From assembly GCA_030998015.1 (NCBI GenBank), contig JARWMV010000122.1:1-42910 (forward strand): a stretch of 42,910 nt of DNA. The letters are read 5' to 3'. The position numbers and the translations under genes were made by a program. The notes beneath the pieces were generated by a model. The model worked only from the letters and a program-made list of their open reading frames with translations. It had not been told where the DNA came from and ran no database searches. Shown one piece after another: positions 9,025-20,268 of the stretch; the first letter of the stretch is position 1; the number at the start of each line of letters is the position of its first letter. The DNA is from Ceratorhiza oryzae-sativae (taxonomy: Eukaryota > Basidiomycota > Agaricomycetes > Cantharellales > Ceratobasidiaceae).

Positions 9025-9408
9025 ATTAGTTACCGAAAAAGATAAGGGGCAAGACACTGATAATGTTTATTTACTGGCTAAACGTCACATAGCATCAGGA
9101 GTTCCAACAGACGCTAAAATTATTAACCTAATTCTTGCCGAGTTCTCTATTTCTATAACCCAAGATGAGTTAGATATTTTAAGTGGGATTAAAAAATTGG
9201 AAGTTAAATTGCCTCTAGCCAAAGATAGTGATTCAACTATAGATGCAATAGCTCAGAATAAACCATCTAACCGTCTTGTTGGTGTTTACGTTCTAACCAA
9301 CAAGTTGACAGGAGGACAGTATGTAGGAAGTTCAATAAATTTAGCGGCTAGAATTAATAGATATTTTAGTCCTAGCGTTCTTGCTAAAGAAAAAAGAGCA
9401 ATTACTAA

Positions 9409-9545
9409 ATCCCTCCGCGCTCTTTGATCGCCCGCAGGGCGGCCTAAGCGCGGAGGGCTCCAATAATCGATGATTTGCGAAGGCAAATCTACACCCTGCC
9501 TAGAGAACTGCGCTTTAGCGCACGTCTTGGCAGGGGTATCGATTA
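9409..9545 (+). repeat. Hairpin pair inserted in the GIY-YIG frame
   Basis: Hairpin 1 is CCCTCCGCGCTCTTTGATCG ... CGCGGAGGG. A bridging ATCGATGATTTGCG / CGAT stem encloses hairpin 2, CCCTGCC ... GGCAGGGG. The same modules are used singly elsewhere (for example 21075-21115, 30290-30366, 37514-37575). Confidence 0.75.
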
Positions 9546-9715
9546 GCGGGGCTTTGTTAGAATATGGCATTGAAAATTTTTCTCTTGAAATCTATGTAAT
9601 AGACCCTGGCTTGTTTGAAGACAAGTTCACATTTAGGGAGCGAGATTTCTCTTTAGCACTGGAACAATATTTTATTTTTACAAAAAACCCTGTTCTTAAT
9701 CATACCCCCGCTTAG

Positions 9716-9926
9716 GGTCAACCAGCATTGTATTTATATATAAATACATGCTGTTGACCCGAGGGGTATGGTTATCGAGGCCGCGTTCGCGGCGAGGTAT
9801 TGCGAGGTACCCTGGAACTGAAAGTTCCAGGGTACCTCGCAATACCTCGCCGCGAACGCGGCCTCGATAACCATACCCCTCGGGTCAACAGCATGTATTT
9901 ATATATAAATACAATGCTGGTTGACC
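9716..9926. repeat. Centre of the giant palindrome
   Basis: About 210 bp of nested perfect inverted repeat: GTCAACCAGCATTG with AT hairpins, GGCCGCGTTCGCGG, GAGGTATTGCGAGG, closing on GGAACT-GAA-AGTTCC at 9814-9828. At other genomic sites the same B2 hairpin has CGTCTGATTCC on one side and GCAATACCTCGCC on the other. Here both sides are GCAATACCTCGCC-type, so the symmetry starts inside this hairpin. Confidence 0.9.
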
Positions 9927-11298
9927 CTAAGCGGGGGTATGATTAAGAACAGGGTTTTTTGTAAAAATAAAATATTGTTCCAGTGCTAAAGAGAAATCTC
10001 GCTCCCTAAATGTGAACTTGTCTTCAAACAAGCCAGGGTCTATTACATAGATTTCAAGAGAAAAATTTTCAATGCCATATTCTAACAAAGCCCCGCTAAT
10101 CGATACCCCTGCCAAGACGTGCGCTAAAGCGCAGTTCTCTAGGCAGGGTGTAGATTTGCCTTCGCAAATCATCGATTATTGGAGCCCTCCGCGCTTAGGC
10201 CGCCCTGCGGGCGATCAAAGAGCGCGGAGGGATTTAGTAATTGCTCTTTTTTCTTTAGCAAGAACGCTAGGACTAAAATATCTATTAATTCTAGCCGCTA
10301 AATTTATTGAACTTCCTACATACTGTCCTCCTGTCAACTTGTTGGTTAGAACGTAAACACCAACAAGACGGTTAGATGGTTTATTCTGAGCTATTGCATC
10401 TATAGTTGAATCACTATCTTTGGCTAGAGGCAATTTAACTTCCAATTTTTTAATCCCACTTAAAATATCTAACTCATCTTGGGTTATAGAAATAGAGAAC
10501 TCGGCAAGAATTAGGTTAATAATTTTAGCGTCTGTTGGAACTCCTGATGCTATGTGACGTTTAGCCAGTAAATAAACATTATCAGTGTCTTGCCCCTTAT
10601 CTTTTTCGGTAACTAATTCAAACCCCCGCTTAGGGTCATCCAGCATTGTATTTATATATAAATACATGCTGTTGACCCGAGGGGTTTGGTTATCGAGGCC
10701 GCGTTCGCGGCGAGGTATTGCGAGGTACCCTGGAACTTTCAGTTCCAGGGTACCTCGGAATCAGACGCCGCGCGCACGCCAGGGCCGACTTGGCTTGATT
10801 ATTGACCTTAAGGTCAATATGAGCCAAGGCGTTCGCAGGCGTGCACGGGTCCCGCCGGCGTTAGAGGGAATCCTCAGATGAGGTAGCCTTGACCATGAGT
10901 CTCATGGTCCAGGCTACCTCCCATAAAGATTCCCTCGTAGAAAATGACGACCGTTCGTCATTTTCAGCCGGCGGCTAAATATCGATATTATGCCGCGCAC
11001 TAGCAATCGCAAACGGTTGCGATTGCTCACGTTGGTTGGTGGGACAAGTCCCACCAGCAACTAACGCGCGCGGAGATTTACTTGATTCTATACCAATTAT
11101 TGGAGCTGCCAAACAAATAAGTGTTTGTATTTCAGCAAAGTTAGAAGCAAAAGATAAATCATTAGTTAAAGATAAAGAATTAAGACAGTCGAGGTTATTA
11201 ATTAAAACTAGTCCTAAAACAGCCCATTGAGAGAGTGGGTTTATTATAGGGGAGGGGATTTTAGTTTGTAAATCATCTGCAGGACGTAGGTTATCCAA
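9927..11298 (-). pseudogene. GIY-YIG endonuclease continuing from nad3, right-arm copy (truncated)
   Basis: Mirror of 8344-9715, with the same GVYVLTNKLTGGQYVGSS core, the same hairpin interruptions and the same loss of the 3' half at the palindrome centre. I see no sequence difference from the left copy in the readable pieces. Confidence 0.75.
10852..11073 (+). repeat. Family A element with extra hairpin, right arm
   Basis: Mirror of 8569-8790. Confidence 0.9.
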
Positions 11299-11658
11299 AG
11301 AAGTTTTTTGATCAGTAAAGTACAATACTCCGGATCCTATTTCCAATACAAATCCTATAGTAAGGATCCCAAAGAAAATAATAAGAATCCAAAAACCGTA
11401 AGAAGACACTTGGTATAAACTAACGCAGGCGGGATATATTAACAGAATTTCAAGATCAAAAATAAGGAACAATATTCCGACTAAGTAAAATTGCACATGA
11501 AATGGACTTCGAGTTTGACCATAGATCGGAGAAAACCCACATTCATAAGCGGATACCTTAGAGTCATCTGGTCTGTGGACGGCTAATAAAAGATTTAAAG
11601 CCAATAGTATACCTGTTAAAACAGGAACAAATATAAACAGTAATAGTAAACTTGACAT
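11074..11658 (-). CDS. nad3: NADH dehydrogenase subunit 3, right-arm copy, with in-frame extension
   Basis: Reverse-complement duplicate of 7984-8568, identical in protein. The ATG at 11656-11658 sits two bases after the nad2 stop. The core Nad3 (about 120 residues, with [12 protein letters not shown] and [13 protein letters not shown]) is intact, and the frame again runs on without a stop until the A element at 11073. See the left-arm copy for function and the extension. If the palindrome is real the cell has two nad3 genes; if it is an artefact there is one. Confidence 0.9.
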
Positions 11659-11660
11659 AT

Positions 11661-14600
11661 TTAGATATTATACATTGATAGAGCAAGTAGTTGAATGCTA
11701 TTTAGTACTAAAGTTGGTTTGATGAAGAATAAAATTATAGATAAAGTTAATGTAGCTATGACAAAGCTATGTGAATTTTGAATAATTGATTTATTCATTA
11801 ATTCGGCGTTGGCAAGAACTTTGTTCGCAATTGTTGAGTTTGTTGTAGTTGAATCTGTAGAAGCATCAAAAAAAATTACTCTAATAATTCTTAGATAATA
11901 TGATGCACTAATTACACTTACCACAATAGCTACTAGAGAAAGGAAATAGTATCCTGTACTCATTGATGCATAAAGAACTGATTGTTTTCCAAAAAATCCT
12001 AATAGTGGTGGTACCGAATCTCTATTCGACCGGCGGGTAAATTTGATAAAATCCATTTAAATGTTCCCAAGTATGTTTATTCACGTCATATTTCAGTAAA
12101 TGACTATACTCTATAACCTTATCTCTACCCTCTATTGTTTTATATTCTTTACTAATAGCTAATTCATGAATTTTCTCTAAATTAACTTGATAGAAATATT
12201 TATAACCGAATAGAGGATATTTATTTAAATATTTAAATAATTCTACTCTTGACTCCAATGTATCAGTTCTTACCCCAAAAGCTTTTTCTACATAATAAGA
12301 TCTATCTCCGCGCGCGTTAGTTGCTGGTGGGACTTGTCCCACCAACCAACGTGAGCAATCGCAACCGTTTGCGATTGCTAGTGCGCGGCATAATATCGAT
12401 ATTTAGCCGCCGGCTGAAAATGACGAACGGTCGTCATTTTCTACGAGGGAATCTTTAGGATTCCCTCTAACGCCGGCGGACTATTACTTTTGTTTTAAAT
12501 AAATCAGCTATTTCTTCCATTAAAGGAAAAATTGATTCATTTACACTGGGGTCTAATTTTCGAGTATAGATTTGTTTTTGTGTTAGTCTGAGGTAATACA
12601 CTAAACCTATTAGCATACCTTTTTCATTTAACTTCCATGTAGAGTAGAAAGAACTATCAGCCTCCAACATACCAGATAACCATGGGGAATCTCTTAATGG
12701 TGATTAATCTTTTCCTAATAAAGGAATTGATTCATTTCGGTTAAGATTCAACCAAGCAATTAGGCGGTGAAGAGCTTCTATTTTAGGAGTTCGCATATGA
12801 CCATTAATTAAATTTACTAATCTCAATAAGATATCTTGTTTTTTAACAACGAATCTACCACTTAAGCCATTAGATCTTGTGGCAATGTAACCACCTCCTA
12901 AAACAGATTGTATTTTTTTAATAAGGGGAAGATCTCTAATATCAAACCCCCGCTTAGGGTCATCCAGCATTGTATTTATATATAAATACATGCTGTTGAC
13001 CCGAGGGGTTTGGTTATCGAGGCCGCGTTCGCGGCGAGGTATTGCGAGGTACCCTGGAACTTTAAGTTCCAGGGTACCTCGGAATCAGACGCCGCGCGCA
13101 CGCCAGGGCCGCCTTGGCTTGATTATTGACCTTAAGGTCAATATGAGCCAAGCTTGCTTGGCTTAAGCCAGGGCGTTCGCAGGCGTGCACGGGTCAAAAG
13201 CTATTTCAATGTAAGGCACATTTTTAGTAGCTTTAGAGTCAACAGCATTTAAGGGGGTATAAATGGAGCCATCGCCTTCAATGAGTCCAGCTAGGTATGA
13301 GCCTAAATGGTTGCTATTATGAATAGAATAATTTTGTTTATTTAAATTTGATATAGGAATTAGAGATAAAAGGATTAAATTATGGGATTCTGGGTTGATC
13401 ATATATCCAGAAATTTACTCGCTGGGAGAAATAGTTAGTTAGATAAATGGACTTTGTCTTCATTTTTGATAAAATGTACCATGTAAAGTCTCTGAAGATT
13501 TTATTATGTCAATAATTACAAATCTTGCGAGTGATCCAATTCTAAGTGTTTTTACGATTAACAAAATTGTAACTTAGATTTAACAGACTTTCTCGCATAG
13601 AATGATATTTTAAAGCAATAATCTGGAACTAACAAACTCTCAATAAGCCTGTACAAGCGCCGAATCAATTAGGTAGGCGATAAAGTAGGACTTTAGTGGC
13701 CCTGCCGGGATTTAACATCACGGGAGAAGAGTTGTGAAGAGCTTTAACTATTGCAGCTGGCATACCACATCTTACCAGCCATAGAGAAAAGACAAATAGC
13801 AAAACGGGAGGGGATTGTTCCTGGGTTATATATTTCGGGGATTCATTATATCCGTTATTCAAGACGTTAATTGAATCAGGAATTTACGGGTGCGGAGCAG
13901 GCAATTCTTGAAGTGATAGAATATATTTATTTTTAAATACAGCATTTGAACGAGCATATTTTAAAATAGTATCTCCGCGCGCGTTAGTTGCTGGTGGGAC
14001 TTGTCCCACCAACCAACGTGAGCAATCGCAACCGTTTGCGATTGCTAGTGCGCGGCATAATATCGATATTTAGCCGCCGGCTGAAAATGACGAACGGTCG
14101 TCATTTTCTACGAGGGAATCTTTAGGATTCCCTCTAACGCCGGCGGACTATTTAAATGTCTAGCTGCAACTCTTGAAGAAATAAAAGTTTGAATTAATAT
14201 AAAATCAATAGAATATAAAAAAACAGTTTTACCATTGGCCCTTTGAGAAGCATCTGCTACTAATTTTCGTCGGTCTTCTGTCCAACTGGCACTGATTTTT
14301 GCAATGACCTCCCAATGCGTTACCAAGCCTGTAAGGCCAACGTATTGGGAGGGCCATTACCCCCCCAAACAATGCAGCATAGCTGCATCAGTTTGGGGGG
14401 TCAATTGTTTCAAGAGCGAGTTTCGTACCTGTTCTTGCCTCTCTAATTTTATCTTTAGCCTCTTCAGAGTGTTTAAATTCTAAGGGATTCCCAAAGTTGG
14501 GGTGGCTAGAACCTTTTTTACTTTCACTCATTTTTTCAATAGCTTCAGTTGAGTGTTTGTAACCTGAAAGGTTACCTGCTGTTTTAAGAATATTACCCGT

Positions 14601-17600
14601 GCACGCCTGCGAACGCCTTGGCTTGCCAAGGCGGCCCTGGCGTGCGCGCGGCTCGCCGCGAACGCGGCCTCGTTAACAATGCCCACGGGTCGTTGACCCT
14701 CCGCTTTAGCGGCTGAAATCTTGGGTTACACCTAAGATTTTAGCCGATAGAGCGGGGGCCCGCGCGCGTTAGTTGCTGGTGGGACTTGTCCCACCAACCA
14801 ACGTGAGCAATCGCAACCGTTTGCGATTGCTAGTGCGCGGCATAATATCGATATTTAGCCGCCGGCTGAAAATGACGAACGGTCGTCATTTTCTACGAGG
14901 GAATCTTTAGGATTCCCTCTAACGCCGGCGGATATTCCGGAACTAATGAATCCATGTAATGTTGCTCTCTCATAAGGAGCAATTTACTATTATCTTTAAT
15001 AGATAAAGAATCGTCAAAAATTATATACTCTAAAATTTCTAATGAAAAATTAGAGTGACCATATTTTAGAAGGGCTTTGGCGATAATCGTATTTGTTTTT
15101 TTTAAGTTAGATGGGTGATAATAGTTTAACATTCTTCGATCCAATTTCATACTTGAACCAATATAAGAATTACCATTAATATTGTTAACCCATCGATAAA
15201 TTCCCATTTTCCCTTTATTTTCGGCTAAAATTTCTTTTCTCGATGACTGAGAATCAGAATAGATTCTTACTGGAATAATCGCAGCAATTAGAATCTCTTC
15301 TGGTATGACTAAATTGTTACCAGCCATGGAAAACAAGCAGACGGCAAAACTTAAACTTAACACAGGTTGGTTGAAAAATTGTCCTTTAAGATCCGAAATT
15401 AGCTCAATGTCTGAGGTATTTTGTAAATTTACAGTATTTGATTTATTTTTATCTTGAGCTTTAGCCCCAAATATAACATACCCAAAGGCTAATAAAATAA
15501 AGAATGTATTAACATTAGTTAATGAATATTGAACAAGATAGAATAAAAATGATTCTAATGATTGTTCTGTGTTTATAGCCAAAGATAGAAGTAAGAACCC
15601 TACGTGAGAGATAGTACTATAAGCTAACAATCTTTTAATTTTATGTTGAGCTAGCCCAACAACTGTACCTATGATTAGTGAAAGAACTGAACATATTAAT
15701 AGTAAATTTTTAAACACATAGAAATCTGCACCATGTGTGGCGCCTAAATCTGTTATAAATGCAGGCACTGATGCCTCAATTATAGGTAAACTTGCGATTA
15801 TGGATCCACTTTGTAAATCTAATAAGAAAATTAAAATAGTAATTTTAGGCATAACTGTTAACCAAGTTGTAACTATTGTAGGTACATCATTATACACGTC
15901 AGGAGCATCCTAAGTTCGAATATTTAATGCAGTGAATAATAAAGAGGGGGTTAGTTGTTAAAGATAATGAATTTTAATCTACAAACCTATTTTATGTCGC
16001 ATCATAGGTGGCATGTGCGGCGCTAATAAGTTTCCAAAAACACCCCCAAACATGTGCAGCTACGCTGCATTGTTTGGGGGTGGTTTTGGAAAAACTTGGT
16101 TTTGGAAAAACTTGGTTTTGGAAAAACTTGGTTTTGGAAAAACTACCTTTACGGTGGTTTTGGGCCCTACGGGCTGTAAATCAGGTATTGAATAAGCGGG
16201 AATTATAATTCTGTAAACAGTTCCTCCTGTTTTTTGACTTGACTTGTAGCATTTTAAATTAAACTTATTATTTAAACCTTCAACTAAAAGTTCAATTTCT
16301 GCTAATGAGAAAGAATCCGTACATAATACGGTATATTTGCAAGATTTATTCCAGCTACCGTCATCAGCTATTCAGTAAGCTAAAGCCAAAGGCCTCCCAA
16401 TGCGTTACCAAGCCTGTAAGGCACGCCCTACGGGCCAACGTATTGGGAGAGCCTTTACCCCCCCCAAACAATGCAGCATAGCTGCATCAGTTTGGGGGGT
16501 CAAAGGTGTCAATAATTCCCCTATAGTGCTAGGAACTACCTTTTTGTTTGATATATAAAATAACCCATATAACTCGTTAAAGCAAGGCAACGTATATGTG
16601 CTAAAAAGGATAGAACTATATATTTTACCAGTTTTATAACCCTCGAGAATCGATGTAGATTTGCCTTCGCAAATCATCGATTCTCGGCGAGGTATTGCGA
16701 GGTACCCTGGAACTTTAAGTTCCAGGGTACCTCGGAATCAGACGCCGGCCGCGCTGGGACGCCCGAAAAGGTGACCCGTGCACGCCTGCGAACGCCTTGG
16801 CTTCCCCCCCCGTCACAGGTGGGAAGGGTGAATACCCTCCCACCTGTGATGGGGGGGAAGCCAAGGCGGCCCTGGCGTGCGCGCGCTCGCCGCTTCGCGG
16901 CCTCGATAACCACACCCACGGGGCGCAGCCCTAGTGCCCCCCAAACATGTGCAGCTACGCTGCATTGTTTGGGGGGCATCCACCCCCCAAATGAAGCAAT
17001 TACGGGGCCTCTAAAATAGCTTTGCTATTTTAAGTGGCCCCTAATTGCATCATTGGGGGTCTACGGGCATCCATTCGGGCGTCCCAGCGCGACGGTAAGG
17101 TAAGCTTTTAGCAATTTTAGGGGCGCTTGGGCAATAGCTTTCGAATAAATCGTACAAATGAAGAAGATAAGCTTCATGAACAAGACCTTGTTTAAAAACA
17201 AATCTGGCTTTCCCGTACCGGAATCGGCCAAGAAGATCTCCCAGAAGTAAACCAACAAGAATTTCTTTCATATCACTAGGAAGTGAAAAAGCTTCTTGTT
17301 CTTTCTTAGTCAATCTTCGTGGTTTGATTGGCAGCATAGAAGAAAGTAAAAGCTGATACATTGTAATTTCATTAAATAGCTCACTAAAGACACTAAAATT
17401 GAAATCAATTAACAGAATATAAATCACCACTAATCCAATAAAATGGAGTATTAATAATAATTGTAACATAATTGGAAATTGTTTAAGTAATAATTCTTTG
17501 CCTTAAGACAAAACAAAATAAATTTTTATTTATATTTAAATTTGGCACTTTTCAAAGTACCAAGAGAGAAAAGAACAAGAAACAAATCTTGGAGGGATTC

Positions 17601-18773
17601 GATTAGCTACCTTGCAGACAAGGTTGACCGAATTAGACTACTAAAAATTGATGTTACCATCTCTTTTAGTCATTTTGGGCACCCTAAAATTTGTGGTTAT
17701 TACTTAGACTAACAATTTTCTATTACATACCGTCGCGTTGGGACCGCCCGAATGGTTTCCAAAAACACCTCCAAACATGTGCAGCTACGCTGCATTGTTT
17801 GGGGGTGGTTTTGGAGGTATAAAGCGCATTTCGGGCGTCCCCAGCGCGGCCGGCGCGGCCGAGAGTGCATGATTTGGTGTCCCATTGATGGGACGCCAAA
17901 TCTACATGCATTCTCGAGTGAGAGTTAAATACTCCCCTTGATTATTTTTCGAACATAGGTGGACTTTATCTTAATTTATTTACATAAATTTTTTACGTGA
18001 AGTCTCTGAGGGACGCTAAATTATTGCAGCCCTGCTGATTAACTCCAAGTAAGTGGTAAACTGATTGGAGTACTTCCAGCATATAGTAAAATTTCTCTGT
18101 CGACCAGAGGGCCTTAAGACCAGTTATGGAATGGTGCAGCAGCAACTTTAAATAAGAATCCAACACCTGTTAATACTAAACCTAATACAATACCTTGTAC
18201 TAAGTTGTGTCCTTCAGATACAGAAATTAAAGTAAAAATATTTTCTAAGTTAGTTAAACCTGTGTAAGTATAAATTAGACCGCTCCCTAATAAAATTAAA
18301 CATGATGATAAACCACCAAGTAAAAAATATTTTAATCCGGCTGAAGTAGCTGATTCGGAGTCTCTATAGATACTTGCTAAAACATAAACAGCAAAAGATT
18401 GCAATTCAATACTTAAATACATTGAAATAAGATCACCACTGGAAATTAGTAAAGAACCCCCTAAAACAGTAAACAATATCACTAAAGAATACTCTTTAAT
18501 TTGAGATGGTTCAGAAGGTGACCAGGGCATAAGAATTATAGCACCGAGTATATAAAATAATATTTCGATGCTTTGACTTATTAAAGTCACATGGAATAGA
18601 CCACTAAAGATACCTACACCAGATCCAATTGACTGAATATAAACGACATTAAATGACAATGCCGCGGCATAAAATAAAGCTATAGATGCTATTCGATTTA
18701 ATAATAAAGGAGATATTCGAAGAGAAGGTAGCGCAATGGCTATTATATAAGTTAGAATACAAGCAAAAAGCAT
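11661..18773 (-). CDS. nad2: NADH dehydrogenase subunit 2, right-arm copy, three exons
   Basis: Exons, in transcription order, are 18119-18773, 15319-15905 and 11661-12014. They encode the same protein as the left-arm nad2, with no difference seen in exon reading. Splice sites follow the same group I rule (T before, G at the end). Differences from the left copy lie only in introns and flanks. Membrane subunit of complex I. Identical exons with indels confined to homopolymers in introns fit either a very recent duplication or read-level errors between two passes over one molecule. Confidence 0.93.
12308..12479 (-). repeat. Family A element, right arm
   Basis: Mirror of 7162-7333. Confidence 0.93.
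12942..13193 (-). repeat. Family B2 element, right arm
   Basis: Mirror of 6448-6699, with the same TCAAA direct repeats at both ends. Confidence 0.88.
13975..14146 (-). repeat. Family A element, right arm
   Basis: Mirror of 5495-5666. Confidence 0.93.
14302..14401 (-). repeat. Family C element, right arm
   Basis: Mirror of 5240-5339. Confidence 0.85.
14594..14931 (-). repeat. Family A + B1 block, right arm
   Basis: A at 14760-14931 and B1 at 14594-14759; mirror of 4710-5047. Confidence 0.9.
15979..17469 (-). pseudogene. LAGLIDADG_2-type endonuclease in nad2 intron 1, right arm
   Basis: Mirror of 2169-3662. In this arm the first piece reads without a shift from [15 protein letters not shown] through [12 protein letters not shown] to SYCPSAPK (17469 down to about 17100), whereas the left copy is frameshifted near its start. 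Hairpin insertions still split the later parts (C at 16388-16501, others at about 16630-17090 and 16037-16170). Confidence 0.8.
16388..16501 (-). repeat. Family C element, right arm
   Basis: Mirror of 3140-3253, with CAAAGG at both ends. Confidence 0.88.
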
Positions 18774-19565
18774 TAACCGTCGAGATTACCAAGCCTAGAA
18801 ATCATAACTAATTCCAACTCTCTGATCGCGCCTTTAGGCGCGGCCTAAGCGCTGAGGACTCCTAAATTGGGGGTGATTTGCGCAGGCAAATCTACACCCC
18901 CAATTTGGGGTTATGATCGACTAAAATAAAAGGCTCGCACTGGCAGTCTCTCAGGAGACACCGACACAGGCTGCTATAGGGTTGCTACCTGTGGCGGGAT
19001 AGCCTAGCCATCCATTCCGTAGAGGTAAAGAGATTGGTCAGGTAACAGCCACACTCAATCATTGTGGCTGGGTGGGGAGGGGTTGAAGGTTTGATTGTTC
19101 TTATTTTAAATGGTTTTTAAAGACAGCTAATATTACCGTCGACCCTTTCCCATAATGGATGGAAATGGACCCCCAATGATTGCAATGCGCGCCACAAAAC
19201 TTGTGGCGCCATTGACCCCCCACTTGGGGGGGCACTAGGGCCCAAAACCACCGTAAAGGTGCATTTCGGGCGTCCCCAGCGCGGCCGGCGTCTGATTCCG
19301 AGGTACCCTGGAACTTAAAGTTCCAGGGTACCTCGCAATACCTCGCCGAGAATCGAATGATTTGCGAAGGCAAATCTACATCGATTCTCGAGGGTGATTA
19401 AACTCTGTTCTAATCCTACGATTTATTCCACCAGCTACTCAGGGGCTGCCCCTGTCGTGGCTTACATTAATACATGCTACGACAGTGAAAGCAAGAAAAA
19501 AACTTTTAGTAGAAGTTAGCCTCGTAACTAAGATTAAATCCAAGTACCTAATATGATCCCCTATT
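18774..19565. other. Leader region upstream of right-arm nad2
   Basis: Mirror of 74-864: G hairpins, short unique sequence and E-type hairpins, with no gene. It differs from the left arm by one G in a G run (6 here at 19215-19220, 5 on the left). Confidence 0.6.
18813..18910 (-). repeat. Family G double hairpin, right arm
   Basis: Mirror of 728-825. Confidence 0.83.
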
Positions 19566-19678
19566 CAACGGCCTCCCAATGCGTTACCAAGCCTGTAAGG
19601 CACGCCCTACGGGCCAGCGTATTGGGAGTGCCATTACCCCCCCAAACAATGCAGCATAGCTGCATCAGTTTGGGGGGT
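19566..19678 (-). repeat. Family C element at the palindrome edge (6-bp target duplication)
   Basis: A complete C element in which CAACGG occurs at 19566-19571 and again at 19679-19684. It covers the point (19638) where the left arm leaves the window. Confidence 0.88.
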
Positions 19679-19750
19679 CAACGGTTGTTGTGTAGCACAC
19701 GCCACCATCCGAAAGGGGAGAGGCTTGAATTTTTATTTCTTATATTTATT

Positions 19751-20087
19751 ACCCGTGCACGCCTGCGAACGCCTTGGCTTGCCAAGGCGGCCCTGGCGTG
19801 CGCGCGGCTCGCCGCGAACGCGGCCTCGTTAACAATGCCCACGGGTCGTTGACCCTCCGCTTTAGCGGCTGAAATCTTGGGTTACACCTAAGATTTTAGC
19901 CGATAGAGCGGGGGCCCGCGCGCGTTAGTTGCTGGTGGGACTTGTCCCACCAACCAACGTGAGCAATCGCAACCGTTTGCGATTGCTAGTGCGCGGCATA
20001 ATATCGATATTTAGCCGCCGGCTGAAAATGACGAACGGTCGTCATTTTCTACGAGGGAATCTTTAGGATTCCCTCTAACGCCGGCGG
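19751..20087 (-). repeat. Family B1 + A block
   Basis: B1 at 19751-19915 followed by a minus-oriented A at 19916-20087; same order as 4710-5047 reversed. Confidence 0.9.
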
Positions 20088-20268
20088 ATATTTAAGGCTG
20101 TAATTTAAATTAGATCGAAATTTGGGCTGACCGGGCCCTCTCCGGACTCCAATCCTCGCGTGCGTTCAGCGCTTAGGCCGCGCCTAAAGGCGCGATCAAA
20201 GAGCGCTGCCCAAGGGTCACGGTCGGGTTAGGAGCCCTTCAGGGCTGAAGCCAAAAACTTATTATGGG
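20088..20268. other. Short spacer 3' of rps3
   Basis: GC hairpin GCGCTTAGGCCGCGCC / GGCGCGATC at about 20168-20200, then AGCCCTTCAGGGCT. No gene seen. On the minus strand this is just after the rps3 stop, so these stems could mark the transcript 3' end. Confidence 0.4.

Larger units (their letters stand above)
8344..9715 (+). pseudogene. GIY-YIG homing endonuclease continuing from nad3, truncated at the palindrome centre
   Basis: The frame continues from nad3; the A element plus B2 (8569-9024) and a second hairpin pair (about 9409-9545) split it. Removing the first block gives IESSKLVTEKDKG in frame. The nuclease core reads VGVYVLTNKLTGGQYVGSSI, then the R of AARINRYF, then ALLEYGIENFSLEIYVI and the E of LALEQYFIFTKNPVLN. 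GIY-YIG proteins normally continue from here (YNILKxAG and NUMOD repeats). Instead the sequence enters repeat sequence at about 9713 and the palindrome centre. The endonuclease therefore has no 3' half on either arm, and no second nad3 exon or intron end follows. Confidence 0.75.
12022..13402 (-). pseudogene. LAGLIDADG endonuclease in nad2 intron 2, right arm
   Basis: Mirror of the left copy, with LAGLIDADG motifs [12 protein letters not shown] and [12 protein letters not shown], the same B2 (12942-13193) and A (12308-12479) insertions, and the same in-frame TAA. With CCC here, the frame ends IYPPVE and a TAG at 12022-12024, just before exon 3. This is the more natural end and suggests the left arm carries the indel. 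Confidence 0.85.
12015..15318 (-). other. Intron 2 of nad2, right arm (composite group I region)
   Basis: Mirror of 4323-7627: group I core at about 13446-13496, a GIY-YIG frame next to exon 2, the diverged exon-end copy at 13774-13806 and a LAGLIDADG frame. It is one base shorter at the run before exon 3 (CCC instead of CCCC). Confidence 0.8.
13884..15318 (-). pseudogene. GIY-YIG endonuclease fused to nad2 exon 2, right arm (interrupted)
   Basis: Mirror of 4323-5757. The same [18 protein letters not shown] core, NUMOD3-like repeats and hairpin insertions (A+B1 at 14594-14931, C at 14302-14401, A at 13975-14146) are present. Confidence 0.78.
15906..18118 (-). other. Group I intron 1 of nad2, right arm
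   Basis: Mirror of 1520-3735. Core segments (AGAGACTTCACG, AAGATAAAGTCC) are unchanged. It is shorter by three bases net: 4 fewer near 17445 and one more C in a run near 16808. Confidence 0.83.
1..19638. repeat. Giant near-perfect palindrome (two ~9.8 kb inverted arms, no spacer)
   Basis: Bases 1-9820 are the reverse complement of about 9822-19638. Paired features obey a constant coordinate sum (19642 near the centre, 19641 between about 2800 and 7600, 19638-19639 at the outer end), so only a few indels separate the arms. The centre at 9821 falls in the loop of a hairpin (GGAACT-GAA-AGTTCC) belonging to a repeat module found elsewhere. At its other sites that module has different sequence on its two sides; here both sides are the same. 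The left arm runs off the window edge, so its full length is unknown. Both arms carry nad2, nad3 and the same interrupted endonuclease frames. Confidence 0.95.
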
